Assembly: GCA_018660685.1 (NCBI GenBank)
Contig: JABJJW010000023.1
Location: 1 to 64,000 of the forward strand
From: Flavobacteriales bacterium
GTDB taxonomy: Bacteria > Bacteroidota > Bacteroidia > Flavobacteriales_G > Salibacteraceae
Direction of reading: 5' to 3'
Length of the DNA stretch: 64,000 nt
The translations under genes and the position numbers were made by a program. Positions 45,030 through 54,159 of the stretch are shown here, piece by piece (position 1 is the stretch's first letter; each line of letters opens with the position of its first letter). A model generated the notes under the pieces. It ran no database searches. It worked only from the letters and a program-made list of their open reading frames with translations, and was not told the origin of the DNA.

Positions 45030-45782
45030 ATGATCAATGGCAAGAAGGTCGTGGTCGTCATGCCGGCGTATAACGCGGAAAAAACCTTAGAAACAACCTA
45101 CAACGAAATCCCTTTTCACATTGTAGATGATGTTGTTTTGGTTGACGACAAGAGTTCCGACCGCACTTCAGAACTGGCTCGAGAAATTGGCATTCAGCAT
45201 GTCATTACGCACCAGAGCAACCTAGGATATGGTGGAAACCAAAAGAGCTGCTACCGTAAAGCGCTCGAATTGGATGCAGACATCACCATCATGGTACATC
45301 CAGACTATCAGTACACTCCCTTGCTCATTCCAGCCATTGCCAACATTATCGGAAGCGGCTTGTATGACTCAGTCCTAGCAAGTAGAATACTTGGAAAAGG
45401 AGCTCTCCGCGGTGGAATGCCCATGTATAAGTACATCGCCAATCGGTTTCTAACGCTCATTCAAAACATTCTCATTGGGCAGAAACTTAGTGAATACCAC
45501 ACTGGCTATCGTGCATTCTCTAAAGACATTTTAAAGACAATCAACTTTGAAGCAAATTCAGATGATTTCGTCTTTGACAATCAGATGATCTGTCAAATAT
45601 TTCATGCTGGTTTTGAAATTGCCGAAGTCACTTGTCCGACTAAATATTTTGAAGAAGCATCGTCCATCAATTTCACCCGTAGTAGTAAGTACGGTCTGGG
45701 TGTGCTTTGGACTTCTATGCAATATTGGCTGAGTAAAAAAGGTCTTTCAAGTCCAAAAATATTCCAGACGGCCAATGTTTAA
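45030..45782 (+). CDS. GT2 glycosyltransferase (polyprenyl-phosphate sugar synthase-like)
   Basis: 250-aa GT-A fold enzyme. It has VVVMPAYNAEKTLETTY at the start, VLVDDKSSDRTSELA (nucleotide-binding Asp), NLGYGGNQKSCYRKALE, and the metal-binding site MVHPDYQY near residue 90. HPDYQY in place of the usual DxD is common in this subgroup of bacterial homologues. HTGYRAFSKD near 155 is typical of DPM1-like enzymes. It would load a sugar onto undecaprenyl phosphate on the cytoplasmic side. It overlaps the PAP2 gene by 8 bp and forms a module with PAP2 and GT39. Confidence 0.87.
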   Translation: MINGKKVVVVMPAYNAEKTLETTYNEIPFHIVDDVVLVDDKSSDRTSELAREIGIQHVITHQSNLGYGGNQKSCYRKALELDADITIMVHPDYQYTPLLIPAIANIIGSGLYDSVLASRILGKGALRGGMPMYKYIANRFLTLIQNILIGQKLSEYHTGYRAFSKDILKTINFEANSDDFVFDNQMICQIFHAGFEIAEVTCPTKYFEEASSINFTRSSKYGLGVLWTSMQYWLSKKGLSSPKIFQTANV

Positions 45783-46422
45783 AACGCAATTCGCTATTCG
45801 GGAATTTTCGCTTCCTATGATGATTTGGATGCTGCTTGGAGCAGGCATCATATTTGGAACCGATAAACTTGATTTACATCTCTGGATAAATCAGCTCAAC
45901 CATCCACTTACTGATACAATCTTCCGCTACCTGACTCATCTCGGTGATGGCATTTTCGCGGGATTAATCGTTTTGATCATCTTCTTTTATAAGATCCGTT
46001 ATGCCGTGATCGGATTAGTTGGAGTTTTCGGATCTGGGATATTCTCTCAATTGTTGAAACGTTTGATATATGATGATCACTACAGACCATCTAAGGTTTT
46101 TGAATCCTTAGCTGATTTACATTTTGTGGATGGAGTCATCCTTTATAGCCGACATTCATTTCCTTCAGGGCACGCAACAACGGCATTTGCCTTGTTTCTT
46201 TTCTTGGCCTTCCTTGCTCCATATAAGTGGGTAAGAGCTGTGTGCTTTGGCCTAGCGATAGTGACCGCATTTAGCCGAGTCTACATCAGTCAGCATTTCT
46301 TCGAGGACATTTATGTAGGAAGCTTAATTGGGTTTACGTTCATGTATGCCGCGATCATTTTCATAAACTCCAAAAATTGGGGTGATCGAGGATTACTCTC
46401 ACAGTTTGATTCGAAAAAATGA
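45775..46422 (+). CDS. PAP2-family membrane phosphatase
   Basis: 215-aa inner-membrane phosphatase with about six helices. The three PAP2 motifs are present: KRLIYDDHYRP near residue 98-108, the SRHSFPSGHATTAFAL loop near 124-139 with the catalytic His, and SRVYISQHFFEDIYVGSLIG near 163-182. Likely substrates are lipid phosphates or diphosphates such as undecaprenyl diphosphate. It lies between a GT2 and a GT39 gene and overlaps both (8 bp and 4 bp), which suggests recycling or trimming of the shared lipid carrier. Confidence 0.9.
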   Translation: MFKTQFAIREFSLPMMIWMLLGAGIIFGTDKLDLHLWINQLNHPLTDTIFRYLTHLGDGIFAGLIVLIIFFYKIRYAVIGLVGVFGSGIFSQLLKRLIYDDHYRPSKVFESLADLHFVDGVILYSRHSFPSGHATTAFALFLFLAFLAPYKWVRAVCFGLAIVTAFSRVYISQHFFEDIYVGSLIGFTFMYAAIIFINSKNWGDRGLLSQFDSKK

Positions 46423-48035
46423 ACACCGTACGGGATCATCTTATTCTTCTCGTATTCGCACTTCTTTTATTCATTCCGTTCCTTGGAAGCGTCCATCTTT
46501 TCGATTGGGATGAAATCAATTTCGCCGAGAGCGCGCGAGAAATGCTCCTCACGGGCGAGTGGTGGAGAGTTACCATAAACTTCGAACCCTTCTGGGAAAA
46601 ACCTCCCCTTTTCTTTTGGTTACAAGCCCTTTCAATGCGGCTTTTTGGGGTGACAGAATTTGCCGCCCGTTTACCCAACGCACTGTGCGGAATTGCTACT
46701 CTAAAGGTGCTCTATGAAATTGGAAGACAATGGCATGGGAAGCGGTTTGCCTGGCTTTGGGTATTTCTTTATGCTGGCAGCTTCCTTCCACATCTCTACT
46801 TCAAGTCAGCCATCATCGATCCTTGGTTCAACCTCTTTATTTTTCTAGCCGTCTATACCATCTTCTACATATCCGAGCACGCGAAAAAGAATCAGATTAA
46901 ACTTGGTTTCATCGGAGGTCTGCTCATTGGTTTGGCAATTCTCACCAAAGGCCCCGTCGGACTTTTGATTCTGGGGTTAACATTCATGGTCTGGCTAGTT
47001 CACACCCATTTTAAGTCGGTTCCATCGTTGAAGGTTATTGGAGTATTTGGAGCGACCGCACTTGTTGTCTCGTCCGTTTGGTTCGGATTTGAAACCATTC
47101 AAAATGGACCTTGGTTTATCACCGAATTTGTGGAATACCAAATCAATCTTTTCCTCAACCCTGTGGCTGGACATCAACAACCCTTCTTCTACCACTTTGT
47201 CGTGGTATTGCTTGGTTGTTTCCCTCTTTCTGCGCTCGCGTTGCCAGCATTCTCAAATCGGTTCAATGGCGACTCTTTCAAGCTGTCCATGTGGATGAAG
47301 TATTTGTTCTGGGTTGTCCTCATACTCTTCTCTTTGGTGACCACTAAAATTGTTCATTACAGCTCGATGGCTTATTTACCTCTCTCCTATTTAGCCACGC
47401 TGGCAGTCATCCAATCTTTAGAGAAAAATCGAATCAAGAATTGGGTTAGGCTTTGGATTTTAGCACAAGGTGCTGTGATTGCTTTTGCATTGATTTTGAC
47501 ACCAATTCTACTGTCGAATATGAATCTCTTGACTGATCGAATTACTGATCCGTTCGTTCTTGGGAACTTGGCTTCTGCTGTTGAACCTGTTGGGTGGGAA
47601 TGGATTATTGGAACGATGTACTTCGGTGTTTGTCTCTCTTCTTATTTCCTCTTAAAGACTGACCCATATCGCGGTCTATTGATTCTTTCAATTGGTACGG
47701 CGTTGACGATATTTTCAACTATGATCTCAATCGTTCCCTTGATCGAGTCTGTAAGTCAGAGAAGCGCAATTACCTTCTTCGAGAACCACGCGGATGAAGA
47801 GAGTTACAAAGCGACCTATGGGTACAAGAGTTACGCTCCATATTTCTATGGAAAAGTAACGCCTGAGACGGCCCTAAAGCTTCCGATTTCCAAGAATTCA
47901 AAGCTTGATAAACCCGCGTACGTTTCAGTAATGATCAAAAGGAATGACCGATTTCTTGAAGAGTTTCCTTCAGCTGAAAAGCTCTCAGAAAAAGGCGGTT
48001 ACGTGTTTTACCGATTGCCTCCTACTCTTCCATGA
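46419..48035 (+). CDS. GT39/ArnT-like glycosyltransferase
   Basis: 538-aa polytopic inner-membrane enzyme using a polyprenyl-phosphate sugar donor. The periplasmic loop has LFDWDEINFAESAREML (residues 24-40, acidic pair and conserved AESAREM). The PFWEKPPLFFWLQ motif (about 57-69) and FAARLPNALCGI are typical of ArnT-like proteins. About twelve membrane segments precede a soluble C-terminal domain. It is the last gene of the GT2-PAP2-GT39 set, with a 4-bp overlap with PAP2. Its stop converges with secA with a 14-bp overlap. The glycosylated acceptor (lipid A, other lipid or protein) is unknown. Confidence 0.9.
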   Translation: MNTVRDHLILLVFALLLFIPFLGSVHLFDWDEINFAESAREMLLTGEWWRVTINFEPFWEKPPLFFWLQALSMRLFGVTEFAARLPNALCGIATLKVLYEIGRQWHGKRFAWLWVFLYAGSFLPHLYFKSAIIDPWFNLFIFLAVYTIFYISEHAKKNQIKLGFIGGLLIGLAILTKGPVGLLILGLTFMVWLVHTHFKSVPSLKVIGVFGATALVVSSVWFGFETIQNGPWFITEFVEYQINLFLNPVAGHQQPFFYHFVVVLLGCFPLSALALPAFSNRFNGDSFKLSMWMKYLFWVVLILFSLVTTKIVHYSSMAYLPLSYLATLAVIQSLEKNRIKNWVRLWILAQGAVIAFALILTPILLSNMNLLTDRITDPFVLGNLASAVEPVGWEWIIGTMYFGVCLSSYFLLKTDPYRGLLILSIGTALTIFSTMISIVPLIESVSQRSAITFFENHADEESYKATYGYKSYAPYFYGKVTPETALKLPISKNSKLDKPAYVSVMIKRNDRFLEEFPSAEKLSEKGGYVFYRLPPTLP

Positions 48036-51000
48036 GTTGGAGTATTTCCCACTGGCCCTGCTCAACTTTCTGCTCCGCCAATTTGAACTTAACAACCTTG
48101 GTTTCTCCCGATTGGATGTCTCGAATTTCTACGCGGTCGTTCCGTCCTGGCTTCTTATCTACCCTTACTGGTTCACGCTTCATTTCTGACTGACCTGAAT
48201 TGTTCCCTACTCGAGGATCCGGTGCTTGACCTGGGGCAACTTCTTGCTTTGTAGCAGTAACTCTATCAAGGGAAGAATCAGCCTGCACCCCTTGCGTTGC
48301 ATGTGCCTGACTTGCTTCCTGATTAGGTAGGTTAGCTCTGAATAGGAATGAGACGATGTCTCTATTCACTTTTTCCAAAAGCTTCTCAAATAGATTATAG
48401 GACTCAAACTTATAAATCAGCAATGGATCCTTTTGCTCGTACTGAGCGTTTCGAACGGACTGCCGGAGATCATCCATTTCGCGCAGGTGCTCCTTCCATT
48501 GAAGGTCAATCATCGCAAGCGTAACGGACTTCTCAAGTTCAAGTTGAATGTTTTTTCCTTGAACAGCCAAAGCAGCTTCCATGTCCACCACAACAGGAAG
48601 CGCTTTGCTACCATCGGTGAGTGGAATTTCAATATTCTTGAATTGATCGCCTTGGGTCGAATGCACACGTTGGATTACAGGTAAAGCTACTTGAGCGATG
48701 TACTTATTCTTGTCTTGATAATGAGACAGGGCCTTGCTAAAGACAACATCAGCAAGCTCATCTGGCCCTCGTTGCAAGAATTCTTCCTCGCTTACAGGAC
48801 TCTGAATGGTCAATGTCCTAAATAAATCGAGTTCAAAGCTCTCATAATCACGCGCCTCCTGATGCTCGTTTACCAATGCTACGCAGACACTGTGAATTGC
48901 TGTAGATGTTTCGACGGTCATTCTTTCACCAAACAACGCATGTCGCCTTCTCTTGTAAATAACCTCCCGTTGCATGTTCATGACGTCATCATACTCGAGC
49001 AAATTCTTTCGAATTCCAAAGTTGTTTTCTTCAACTTTCTTCTGTGCCCGTTCGATGCTCTTGCTGACCATGCTGTGCTGAATCACTTCTCCTTCTTTAA
49101 GGCCCATGCGATCCATCAGTTTAGCAATTCTCTCTGATCCAAAAATTCGCATCAAGCCGTCCTCCAAAGAGACAAAGAATTGGGATGATCCAGGATCTCC
49201 TTGACGTCCAGCTCGACCTCGAAGCTGACGGTCAACACGCCGCGATTCATGGCGTTCCGTACCGACGATGGCGAGACCACCGGCCTCTTTCACACCAGGT
49301 CCCAATTTAATATCAGTACCACGACCTGCCATGTTGGTGGCGATTGTGACAGTCCCTGGTTTACCTGCAGCGGCAACGACTTCAGCCTCACTTTGGTGAA
49401 GCTTAGCATTCAATACCTGGTGAGGTATCTTTTTCATTTTGAGCATCCTACTCAGAAGCTCAGAAATCTCGACTGTCGTAGTTCCGACAAGAATAGGTCG
49501 CCCGGCATTTCGAAGTCGTTCTACTTCTTCAATGACTGCGTTGTATTTCTCCCTTGCAGTTTTAAAAACTAAGTCTTCTTGATCGTCTCTGGTTATCGGT
49601 TTGTTGGTAGGAATAACAACCACATCCAACTTATATATCTCCCAAAACTCACCCGCTTCTGTTTCAGCAGTACCAGTCATACCACTTAGCTTGTTGTACA
49701 TCCGAAAGTAATTTTGCAGCGTCACTGTGGCATAGGTTTGAGTCGCTGCCTCCACTTTCACATTTTCCTTCGTCTCAATTGCTTGGTGGAGTCCATCAGA
49801 GTAGCGACGCCCTTCCATCACACGTCCGGTTTGTTCGTCAACAATCTTGACTTTCCCATCCATTACCACATACTCAACTTCCTTTTCAAAAAGCGCATAT
49901 GCCTTTAAAAGCTGATTGACAGCATGGATTCTTTCGGCTTTTTCCGCGTAGTCCGTGATTAATTTATCCTTGACCTGAGAACGTTCCTCGATATCTGGAA
50001 TTCGATTCTCTAGATCGCTCAATTCAGAGCCAATGTCAGGTAAAATGAAGAAAGATGAATCATCTCCTTGGTCTGTGATTAGGTCAATCCCCTTTTCGCA
50101 GAGCTCAATACTATTGTGCTGTTCTTCGATAGTGAAAAAGAGCTGATCATCGATCTTGTGCATCTCCTTCATCTGATCCTGCATGTAATAGTTCTCCGTT
50201 TTCTGCAGTGTCGTTCTTACTCCGGGCTCACTTAGAAATTTGATGAGTGCCTTGTTCTTTGGCAATCCCCTGTAGCATCTGAGAAGTTGCTCTCCTCCAA
50301 GTTTGACTTGAGATTCGTAAACTTTTTTGTCACCTACTTCTTCAGGATCCAGCGCAAGCAATTTTTTGGCTTCCGCGAGTAATTCATTCACAAGTTTTCT
50401 CTGGGCACCAACCAACTTTTCTACACGTGGCTTTAATCCTTCAAATTGTTGCTCATCCCCTTTAGGAGTGGGACCAGAAATGATCAATGGAGTTCGCGCA
50501 TCATCAATTAAAACGGAGTCAACCTCATCAACTATGGTGTAGTTGTGCTCTCGCTGAACCAAGTCTTTTGTTCTGCCCGACATGTTATCACGGAGGTAGT
50601 CGAATCCAAATTCATTATTGGTTCCGTAGATGATGTCACTTTGATAGGCATTTCTCCTTTCCTCACTATTCGGTCGGTGCTTATCAATACATTCAACCGA
50701 GAGACCATGGAACTCAAACATTGGAGCCATCCATTCGGAGTCACGACGTGCCAGATAGTCATTGACGGTTACGATATGAACTCCTCGCCCGGTTAGCGCA
50801 TTCAAGTAAACGGGAAGGGTTGCAACAAGCGTCTTACCTTCTCCTGTGGCCATCTCAGCTATATTTCCGTTGTGCAAGACCATACCACCGATCAACTGCA
50901 CATCATAGTGGAGCATGTCCCACGTAATGTCAATACCAGCAGCCTCCCACGTGTTTTTCCAAACCGCAGTGTCACCCTGAACAATTACATGTTTGTGCCT

Positions 51001-51432
51001 AGATGAAATCTCACGATCATACTCTTCGGCAGTCACAGAAAGCTCCGTATTCTCTTTGAATCGTCGCGCGGTTTCTTTCACCACCGCAAATGCCTCGGGC
51101 AGTAAGTCCCCCAAGACAACCTCAAGTTGTTCTGTAAGGATCTTGTCTAGTTTGTCGATCTGTGAATACAGATCTTCTTTTTTTAGATAGTCTAATTGTG
51201 GGTCTTCAACCTGTGCCTTCAACGAGTCAATTTGGTCTTGGACATCCTTGGTTGCTAATGCGATTCTAGTTCTGAAATCCGCAGTTCTAGCTCTTAACTC
51301 ATCATTGGTCAGCGTAGAATAAGACTCAAAAAAGTTATTGATTTCTTGAACGCGCGGAGTCAATTCTCTGATGTCCTTTTCACTCTTGTTTCCAAAAACG
51401 GTATTAAGGACTTTATTGACTATTTCTAACAT
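48022..51432 (-). CDS. secA: protein translocase ATPase SecA
   Basis: 1136-aa motor of Sec export. NBD1 has Walker A EMATGEGKTLVA near residue 192 and DEVDSVLIDDARTPLIISG near 300. NBD2 has GTDIKLGPGV and QLRGRAGRQGDPG near 720-760. Compared with E. coli SecA (901 aa) there is a long insertion between about 320 and 490 and a Gln/Pro-rich linker near the C terminus, both usual in Bacteroidota. The C terminus ends in a basic GRNDRVEIRDIQSGE domain rather than a zinc-binding SEC-C motif. The stop overlaps the convergent GT39 gene. Confidence 0.97.
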   Translation of the reverse strand: MLEIVNKVLNTVFGNKSEKDIRELTPRVQEINNFFESYSTLTNDELRARTADFRTRIALATKDVQDQIDSLKAQVEDPQLDYLKKEDLYSQIDKLDKILTEQLEVVLGDLLPEAFAVVKETARRFKENTELSVTAEEYDREISSRHKHVIVQGDTAVWKNTWEAAGIDITWDMLHYDVQLIGGMVLHNGNIAEMATGEGKTLVATLPVYLNALTGRGVHIVTVNDYLARRDSEWMAPMFEFHGLSVECIDKHRPNSEERRNAYQSDIIYGTNNEFGFDYLRDNMSGRTKDLVQREHNYTIVDEVDSVLIDDARTPLIISGPTPKGDEQQFEGLKPRVEKLVGAQRKLVNELLAEAKKLLALDPEEVGDKKVYESQVKLGGEQLLRCYRGLPKNKALIKFLSEPGVRTTLQKTENYYMQDQMKEMHKIDDQLFFTIEEQHNSIELCEKGIDLITDQGDDSSFFILPDIGSELSDLENRIPDIEERSQVKDKLITDYAEKAERIHAVNQLLKAYALFEKEVEYVVMDGKVKIVDEQTGRVMEGRRYSDGLHQAIETKENVKVEAATQTYATVTLQNYFRMYNKLSGMTGTAETEAGEFWEIYKLDVVVIPTNKPITRDDQEDLVFKTAREKYNAVIEEVERLRNAGRPILVGTTTVEISELLSRMLKMKKIPHQVLNAKLHQSEAEVVAAAGKPGTVTIATNMAGRGTDIKLGPGVKEAGGLAIVGTERHESRRVDRQLRGRAGRQGDPGSSQFFVSLEDGLMRIFGSERIAKLMDRMGLKEGEVIQHSMVSKSIERAQKKVEENNFGIRKNLLEYDDVMNMQREVIYKRRRHALFGERMTVETSTAIHSVCVALVNEHQEARDYESFELDLFRTLTIQSPVSEEEFLQRGPDELADVVFSKALSHYQDKNKYIAQVALPVIQRVHSTQGDQFKNIEIPLTDGSKALPVVVDMEAALAVQGKNIQLELEKSVTLAMIDLQWKEHLREMDDLRQSVRNAQYEQKDPLLIYKFESYNLFEKLLEKVNRDIVSFLFRANLPNQEASQAHATQGVQADSSLDRVTATKQEVAPGQAPDPRVGNNSGQSEMKREPVRVDKKPGRNDRVEIRDIQSGETKVVKFKLAEQKVEQGQWEILQLMEE

Positions 51433-51520
51433 CTCCTTTCAATTAATGTGGTGAGGCTGAGTTCAACTCTCTTGCCAAATCAGTTTGCCTGACATATTGC
51501 CACTTTTTCAATAAAGCGGT

Positions 51521-51528
51521 CAAAGGTA
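51521..51528 (-). promoter_or_regulatory. candidate -7 box TACCTTTG of secA
   Basis: On the minus strand TACCTTTG fits TAnnTTTG, 88 bp before the secA ATG. The -33 position has no TTG. It lies between the secA start and the terminator of the DUF2795 gene. Confidence 0.35.
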
Positions 51529-51564
51529 ATTAGAATGCGATGGTGTTGATTTGACGACTGAGAA

Positions 51565-51593
51565 CAAAAAACCCCCGACAAAGCCGAGGGTTC
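51565..51593 (-). terminator. Rho-independent terminator
   Basis: On the minus strand, a short GC stem (CCTCGG with a CGGGGG partner, small loop) is followed by six T residues. It sits 27 bp after the stop of the DUF2795-like gene. Confidence 0.65.
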
Positions 51594-51619
51594 GTTTCAA
51601 ATTTCATTTTTGACCCAAG

Positions 51620-51841
51620 CTAATACTCATCTTCATTGAAGAAGAAGTCCTCCTTGGTCGGATAGTCTGGCCAGATATCCTCAATTGTTTCGTAGCTCTC
51701 ACCTTCATCTTCAAGAGCCTGAAGATTTTCAACCACTTCGAGTGGCGCACCTGTTCTCATTGCAAAATCAATGAGCTCGTCCTTAGTCGCCGGCCAGGGC
51801 GCGTCTTCGAGGTATGATGCTAATTCTAATGTCCAATACAT
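51620..51841 (-). CDS. DUF2795-like small acidic protein
   Basis: 73-aa acidic protein (MYWTLELASYLEDAPWPATK at the start, PDYPTKEDFFFNEDEY at the end) that I recognise as highly conserved in Bacteroidota, where it is annotated with DUF2795. DELIDFAMRTGAPLEVVENLQ is a helical core. No signal peptide or membrane segment. Function unknown. It lies upstream of secA on the same strand but is separated from it by a terminator, so it is its own unit. Confidence 0.85.
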   Translation of the reverse strand: MYWTLELASYLEDAPWPATKDELIDFAMRTGAPLEVVENLQALEDEGESYETIEDIWPDYPTKEDFFFNEDEY

Positions 51842-51949
51842 TTCAATCCTTATTTAAAGGGTCTACTGAGTCGGTAAAAATATATTTTATGCCATATGAT
51901 ACAAGCTGAAATTGCATCTGCGTTTTGTTCTGATTTTCAGACACTTACG

Positions 51950-52495
51950 CTATGAACGTGGTTTCCAAGGTATTTCGTCAACCTCAAATTCCTGCGTAAG
52001 CTTTCTAGATAAGACGAAAAAATAATCGCTGAGGCGATTTAAATATTGAAGAATCAACTCGTTAACTGGATCATTTTCATCGAGGGCCACGCAAAGTCTC
52101 TCCGCACGGCGACATACACATCTACAAACATGAGCTGAGCTCACCGATGGATGTCCACCAGGAAGAACAAACGACTTCATTTCAGGAAGTGATTCATCCA
52201 TCTGATCCATTTGATCTTCCAACCTCAAAATATCATCTTGAGAAATCATGGGGAGTTCCATTCGATTCTTCACAGGATCAGAGGCCAAATTTGAGCCGAT
52301 TGTAAAAAGTTCTTCTTGAACCCTGATTAAATCAGAACTCTTATTTGCTGGAACGTGATCGCGCAACACGCCAACAAATGAATTCAATTCGTCAACAGTC
52401 CCATAGGCTTCAATCCGGAGGTGATGCTTAGGTAGTCGCGTTCCTCCAAGAATACCCGTTTCTCCTTTATCTCCCTTCTTGGTGTAGATCTTCAT
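51950..52495 (-). CDS. cob(I)yrinic acid a,c-diamide adenosyltransferase (PduO type)
   Basis: 181-aa ATP:cob(I)alamin adenosyltransferase that makes adenosylcobalamin, the cofactor of methylmalonyl-CoA mutase. The N-terminal ATP-binding KIYTKKGDKGETGILGG is followed by RIEAYGTVDELNSFVG (near residue 27-42). CRCVCRRAERLCVALDEND and the LILQYLNRLSDYFFVLSR tail are PduO signatures. The ATG at 52495 begins exactly at the family start; six upstream codons are also open. No B12 synthesis genes are near, so cobalamin is presumably salvaged or made elsewhere in the genome. Confidence 0.93.
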   Translation of the reverse strand: MKIYTKKGDKGETGILGGTRLPKHHLRIEAYGTVDELNSFVGVLRDHVPANKSSDLIRVQEELFTIGSNLASDPVKNRMELPMISQDDILRLEDQMDQMDESLPEMKSFVLPGGHPSVSSAHVCRCVCRRAERLCVALDENDPVNELILQYLNRLSDYFFVLSRKLTQEFEVDEIPWKPRS

Positions 52496-52563
52496 GTGTT
52501 CAACAATAGCCATTTCCTAGGCAACTTCAAACTGTACTTTTGGCCGCCCATGATCCCGGGCAA

Positions 52564-53481
52564 ATGAACTTAGATTATAGCAACAAATTCATTCAATGGA
52601 TTGTACTCGCCCTCCTCGGTTTAACTTGGGGAAGCTCCTTTATCTTGATGAAGAAAGGGTTGATCTATTTTTCTCCGGAGGAAGTTGCTGCGTACCGCCT
52701 TTCTGTTGCCATGATCTTTCTTCTTCCCGTAAGCATCAAAAGCCTGAAAATTCTTAGAGGTAAGTTTTGGCCGCTGCTCGCAACTGGTCTTTTCGGGAAT
52801 GCGATTCCAGCCTTTCTCTTTGCTTATGCGCAAACAGAAATCCCAAGTGGCCTCAGCGGGATGCTTAACTCGCTAACCACCTTGTTCACTCTAATAATTG
52901 GCATCGCTTTTTTTAGAGCCCCGATTTTGAAAAGTCAAATCATCGGCGTTCTCGTAGCTTTAATTGGCGCAATGGGTCTGATTGGATTCGAGGTAATTGG
53001 AAGTTTCGGCACCTATGCAAAGTATGCGTCGCTCATTATCATGGCCACTGCGTGTTACGGTCTCGCGGTGAACGTGATCAAATCATTTCTTCAAGAAATC
53101 AAGCCAACGCACATTACGTCTGTGGCATTCCTGCTCGTTTCTCCGGCCGCTCTTATCTATCTTTTAGTTGCAACCCCCTTTGTAACAACGATCATGACGG
53201 ACAGCTCGAGTTGGGTTGGACTAGGTTATCTGTCAATATTAGGTGTGGTCGGAACCGCCATTGCGGTGGTGATATTCAATCAACTCATCAAAGAGACGAC
53301 GGCCATTTTTGCGAGCACCGTCACCTATCTGATTCCAATTGTGGCCATTGGGTGGGGAATTGTAGACGGTGAAACAATCACATTTTACGATGTGATGTAC
53401 ATGCTTCTCATTCTTGGCGGAATACTTCTGATCAATCTCAGCCGCTCATCGATTGTAGCTAAGATTCGGAAGGGATCATAA
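52564..53481 (+). CDS. EamA/DMT-family transporter
   Basis: 305-aa inner-membrane permease with two EamA repeats (about ten helices). LLGLTWGSSFILMKKGL opens repeat 1 and PSGLSGMLNSLTTLFTLIIG closes it. ATACYGLAVNVIKSFL opens repeat 2 and ASTVTYLIPIVAIGWG closes it. The ATG at 52564 is used; a TTG at 52540 in the same frame would add eight residues. Substrate unknown. It is a second, distinct member beside the one at 9.3 kb. Confidence 0.9.
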   Translation: MNLDYSNKFIQWIVLALLGLTWGSSFILMKKGLIYFSPEEVAAYRLSVAMIFLLPVSIKSLKILRGKFWPLLATGLFGNAIPAFLFAYAQTEIPSGLSGMLNSLTTLFTLIIGIAFFRAPILKSQIIGVLVALIGAMGLIGFEVIGSFGTYAKYASLIIMATACYGLAVNVIKSFLQEIKPTHITSVAFLLVSPAALIYLLVATPFVTTIMTDSSSWVGLGYLSILGVVGTAIAVVIFNQLIKETTAIFASTVTYLIPIVAIGWGIVDGETITFYDVMYMLLILGGILLINLSRSSIVAKIRKGS

Positions 53482-53532
53482 CCTGCAAAAAGTGAATGGA
53501 TTAAGCCTTAAAAACATTTATCCACGAACCTT

Positions 53533-53562
53533 TTGTTAATAACCGATATTCCGTTACTTTTG
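53533..53562 (+). promoter_or_regulatory. promoter of the rplU-rpmA operon
   Basis: TTG at 53533-53535, a 19-nt spacer, and TACTTTTG at 53555-53562, an exact match to the Bacteroidota TTG / TAnnTTTG pattern. It lies 29 bp upstream of the rplU ATG. This is the clearest promoter in the window. Confidence 0.7.
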
Positions 53563-53591
53563 CGCCCCTTTTTAAAAGTAAAAGAAAAGCT

Positions 53592-54140
53592 ATGTACGCA
53601 ATTGTAGATATAGCAGGGCAGCAGTTCAAAGTAGAAAAAGACCAAAAGGTTTTCGTTCATCGCTTAGATGCAGAAGAAGGAAAGAAGGTAAACTTCGACC
53701 GAGTTCTTCTCATTGATGACAATGGGAAAATCAACATTGGCGCCCCAGCTATCGACGGTGCACAAGTAAGTGCAACTGTCTTAGAGCACCTTAAAGGTGA
53801 CAAGGTTATCGTCTTCAAAAAGAAGCGAAGAAAAGGATACAAGAAAAAGAACGGGCATCGCCAGTATTTGACTGAAATCCAAATCGATAGCATCAAGGCG
53901 AGTGGAGCCAAGAAGGCCGCTCCCAAGAAGGAAGAAGCCCCGAAGGTAGAGGCAGCTCCGAAAAAAGAAGCCCCTAAAGCTGAAGCTAAAGTCGCAAAGA
54001 CAGAAGCACCTGCCGCTAAAGCAGCAAGCAGTGATATTAGTTCTATGACAGTAGCTCAATTGAAAGAATTGGCTAAAGAAAAGAGCATATCGGGTTACTC
54101 TTCTATGAAGAAAGCTGAATTGATCAAAGCACTTAGTTGA
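53592..54140 (+). CDS. rplU: 50S ribosomal protein L21 with Lys/Ala-rich C-terminal extension
   Basis: 182 aa. Residues 1-103 are a normal L21 (MYAIVDIAGQQFKVEKDQKV, KKKRRKGYKKKNGHRQYLTEIQIDSI), which binds 23S rRNA in the large subunit. The rest is an extension absent from E. coli L21. A low-complexity Lys/Ala/Glu/Pro linker (about 104-148) comes first. A compact helical end, MTVAQLKELAKEKSISGYSSMKKAELIKAL (about 151-181), then resembles a SAP or Rho N-terminal nucleic-acid-binding domain. It is followed by rpmA after 19 bp, the usual pair. Confidence 0.95.
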   Translation: MYAIVDIAGQQFKVEKDQKVFVHRLDAEEGKKVNFDRVLLIDDNGKINIGAPAIDGAQVSATVLEHLKGDKVIVFKKKRRKGYKKKNGHRQYLTEIQIDSIKASGAKKAAPKKEEAPKVEAAPKKEAPKAEAKVAKTEAPAAKAASSDISSMTVAQLKELAKEKSISGYSSMKKAELIKALS

Positions 54141-54159
54141 TTCAATAAAATTTTAAAAC

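Noticed and set aside
53900-54010. Lys/Ala/Glu/Pro repeat-like DNA in rplU, considered as a tandem repeat or phase-variable tract.
   Set aside because: Units are irregular at the DNA level and there is no perfect repeat that would slip.
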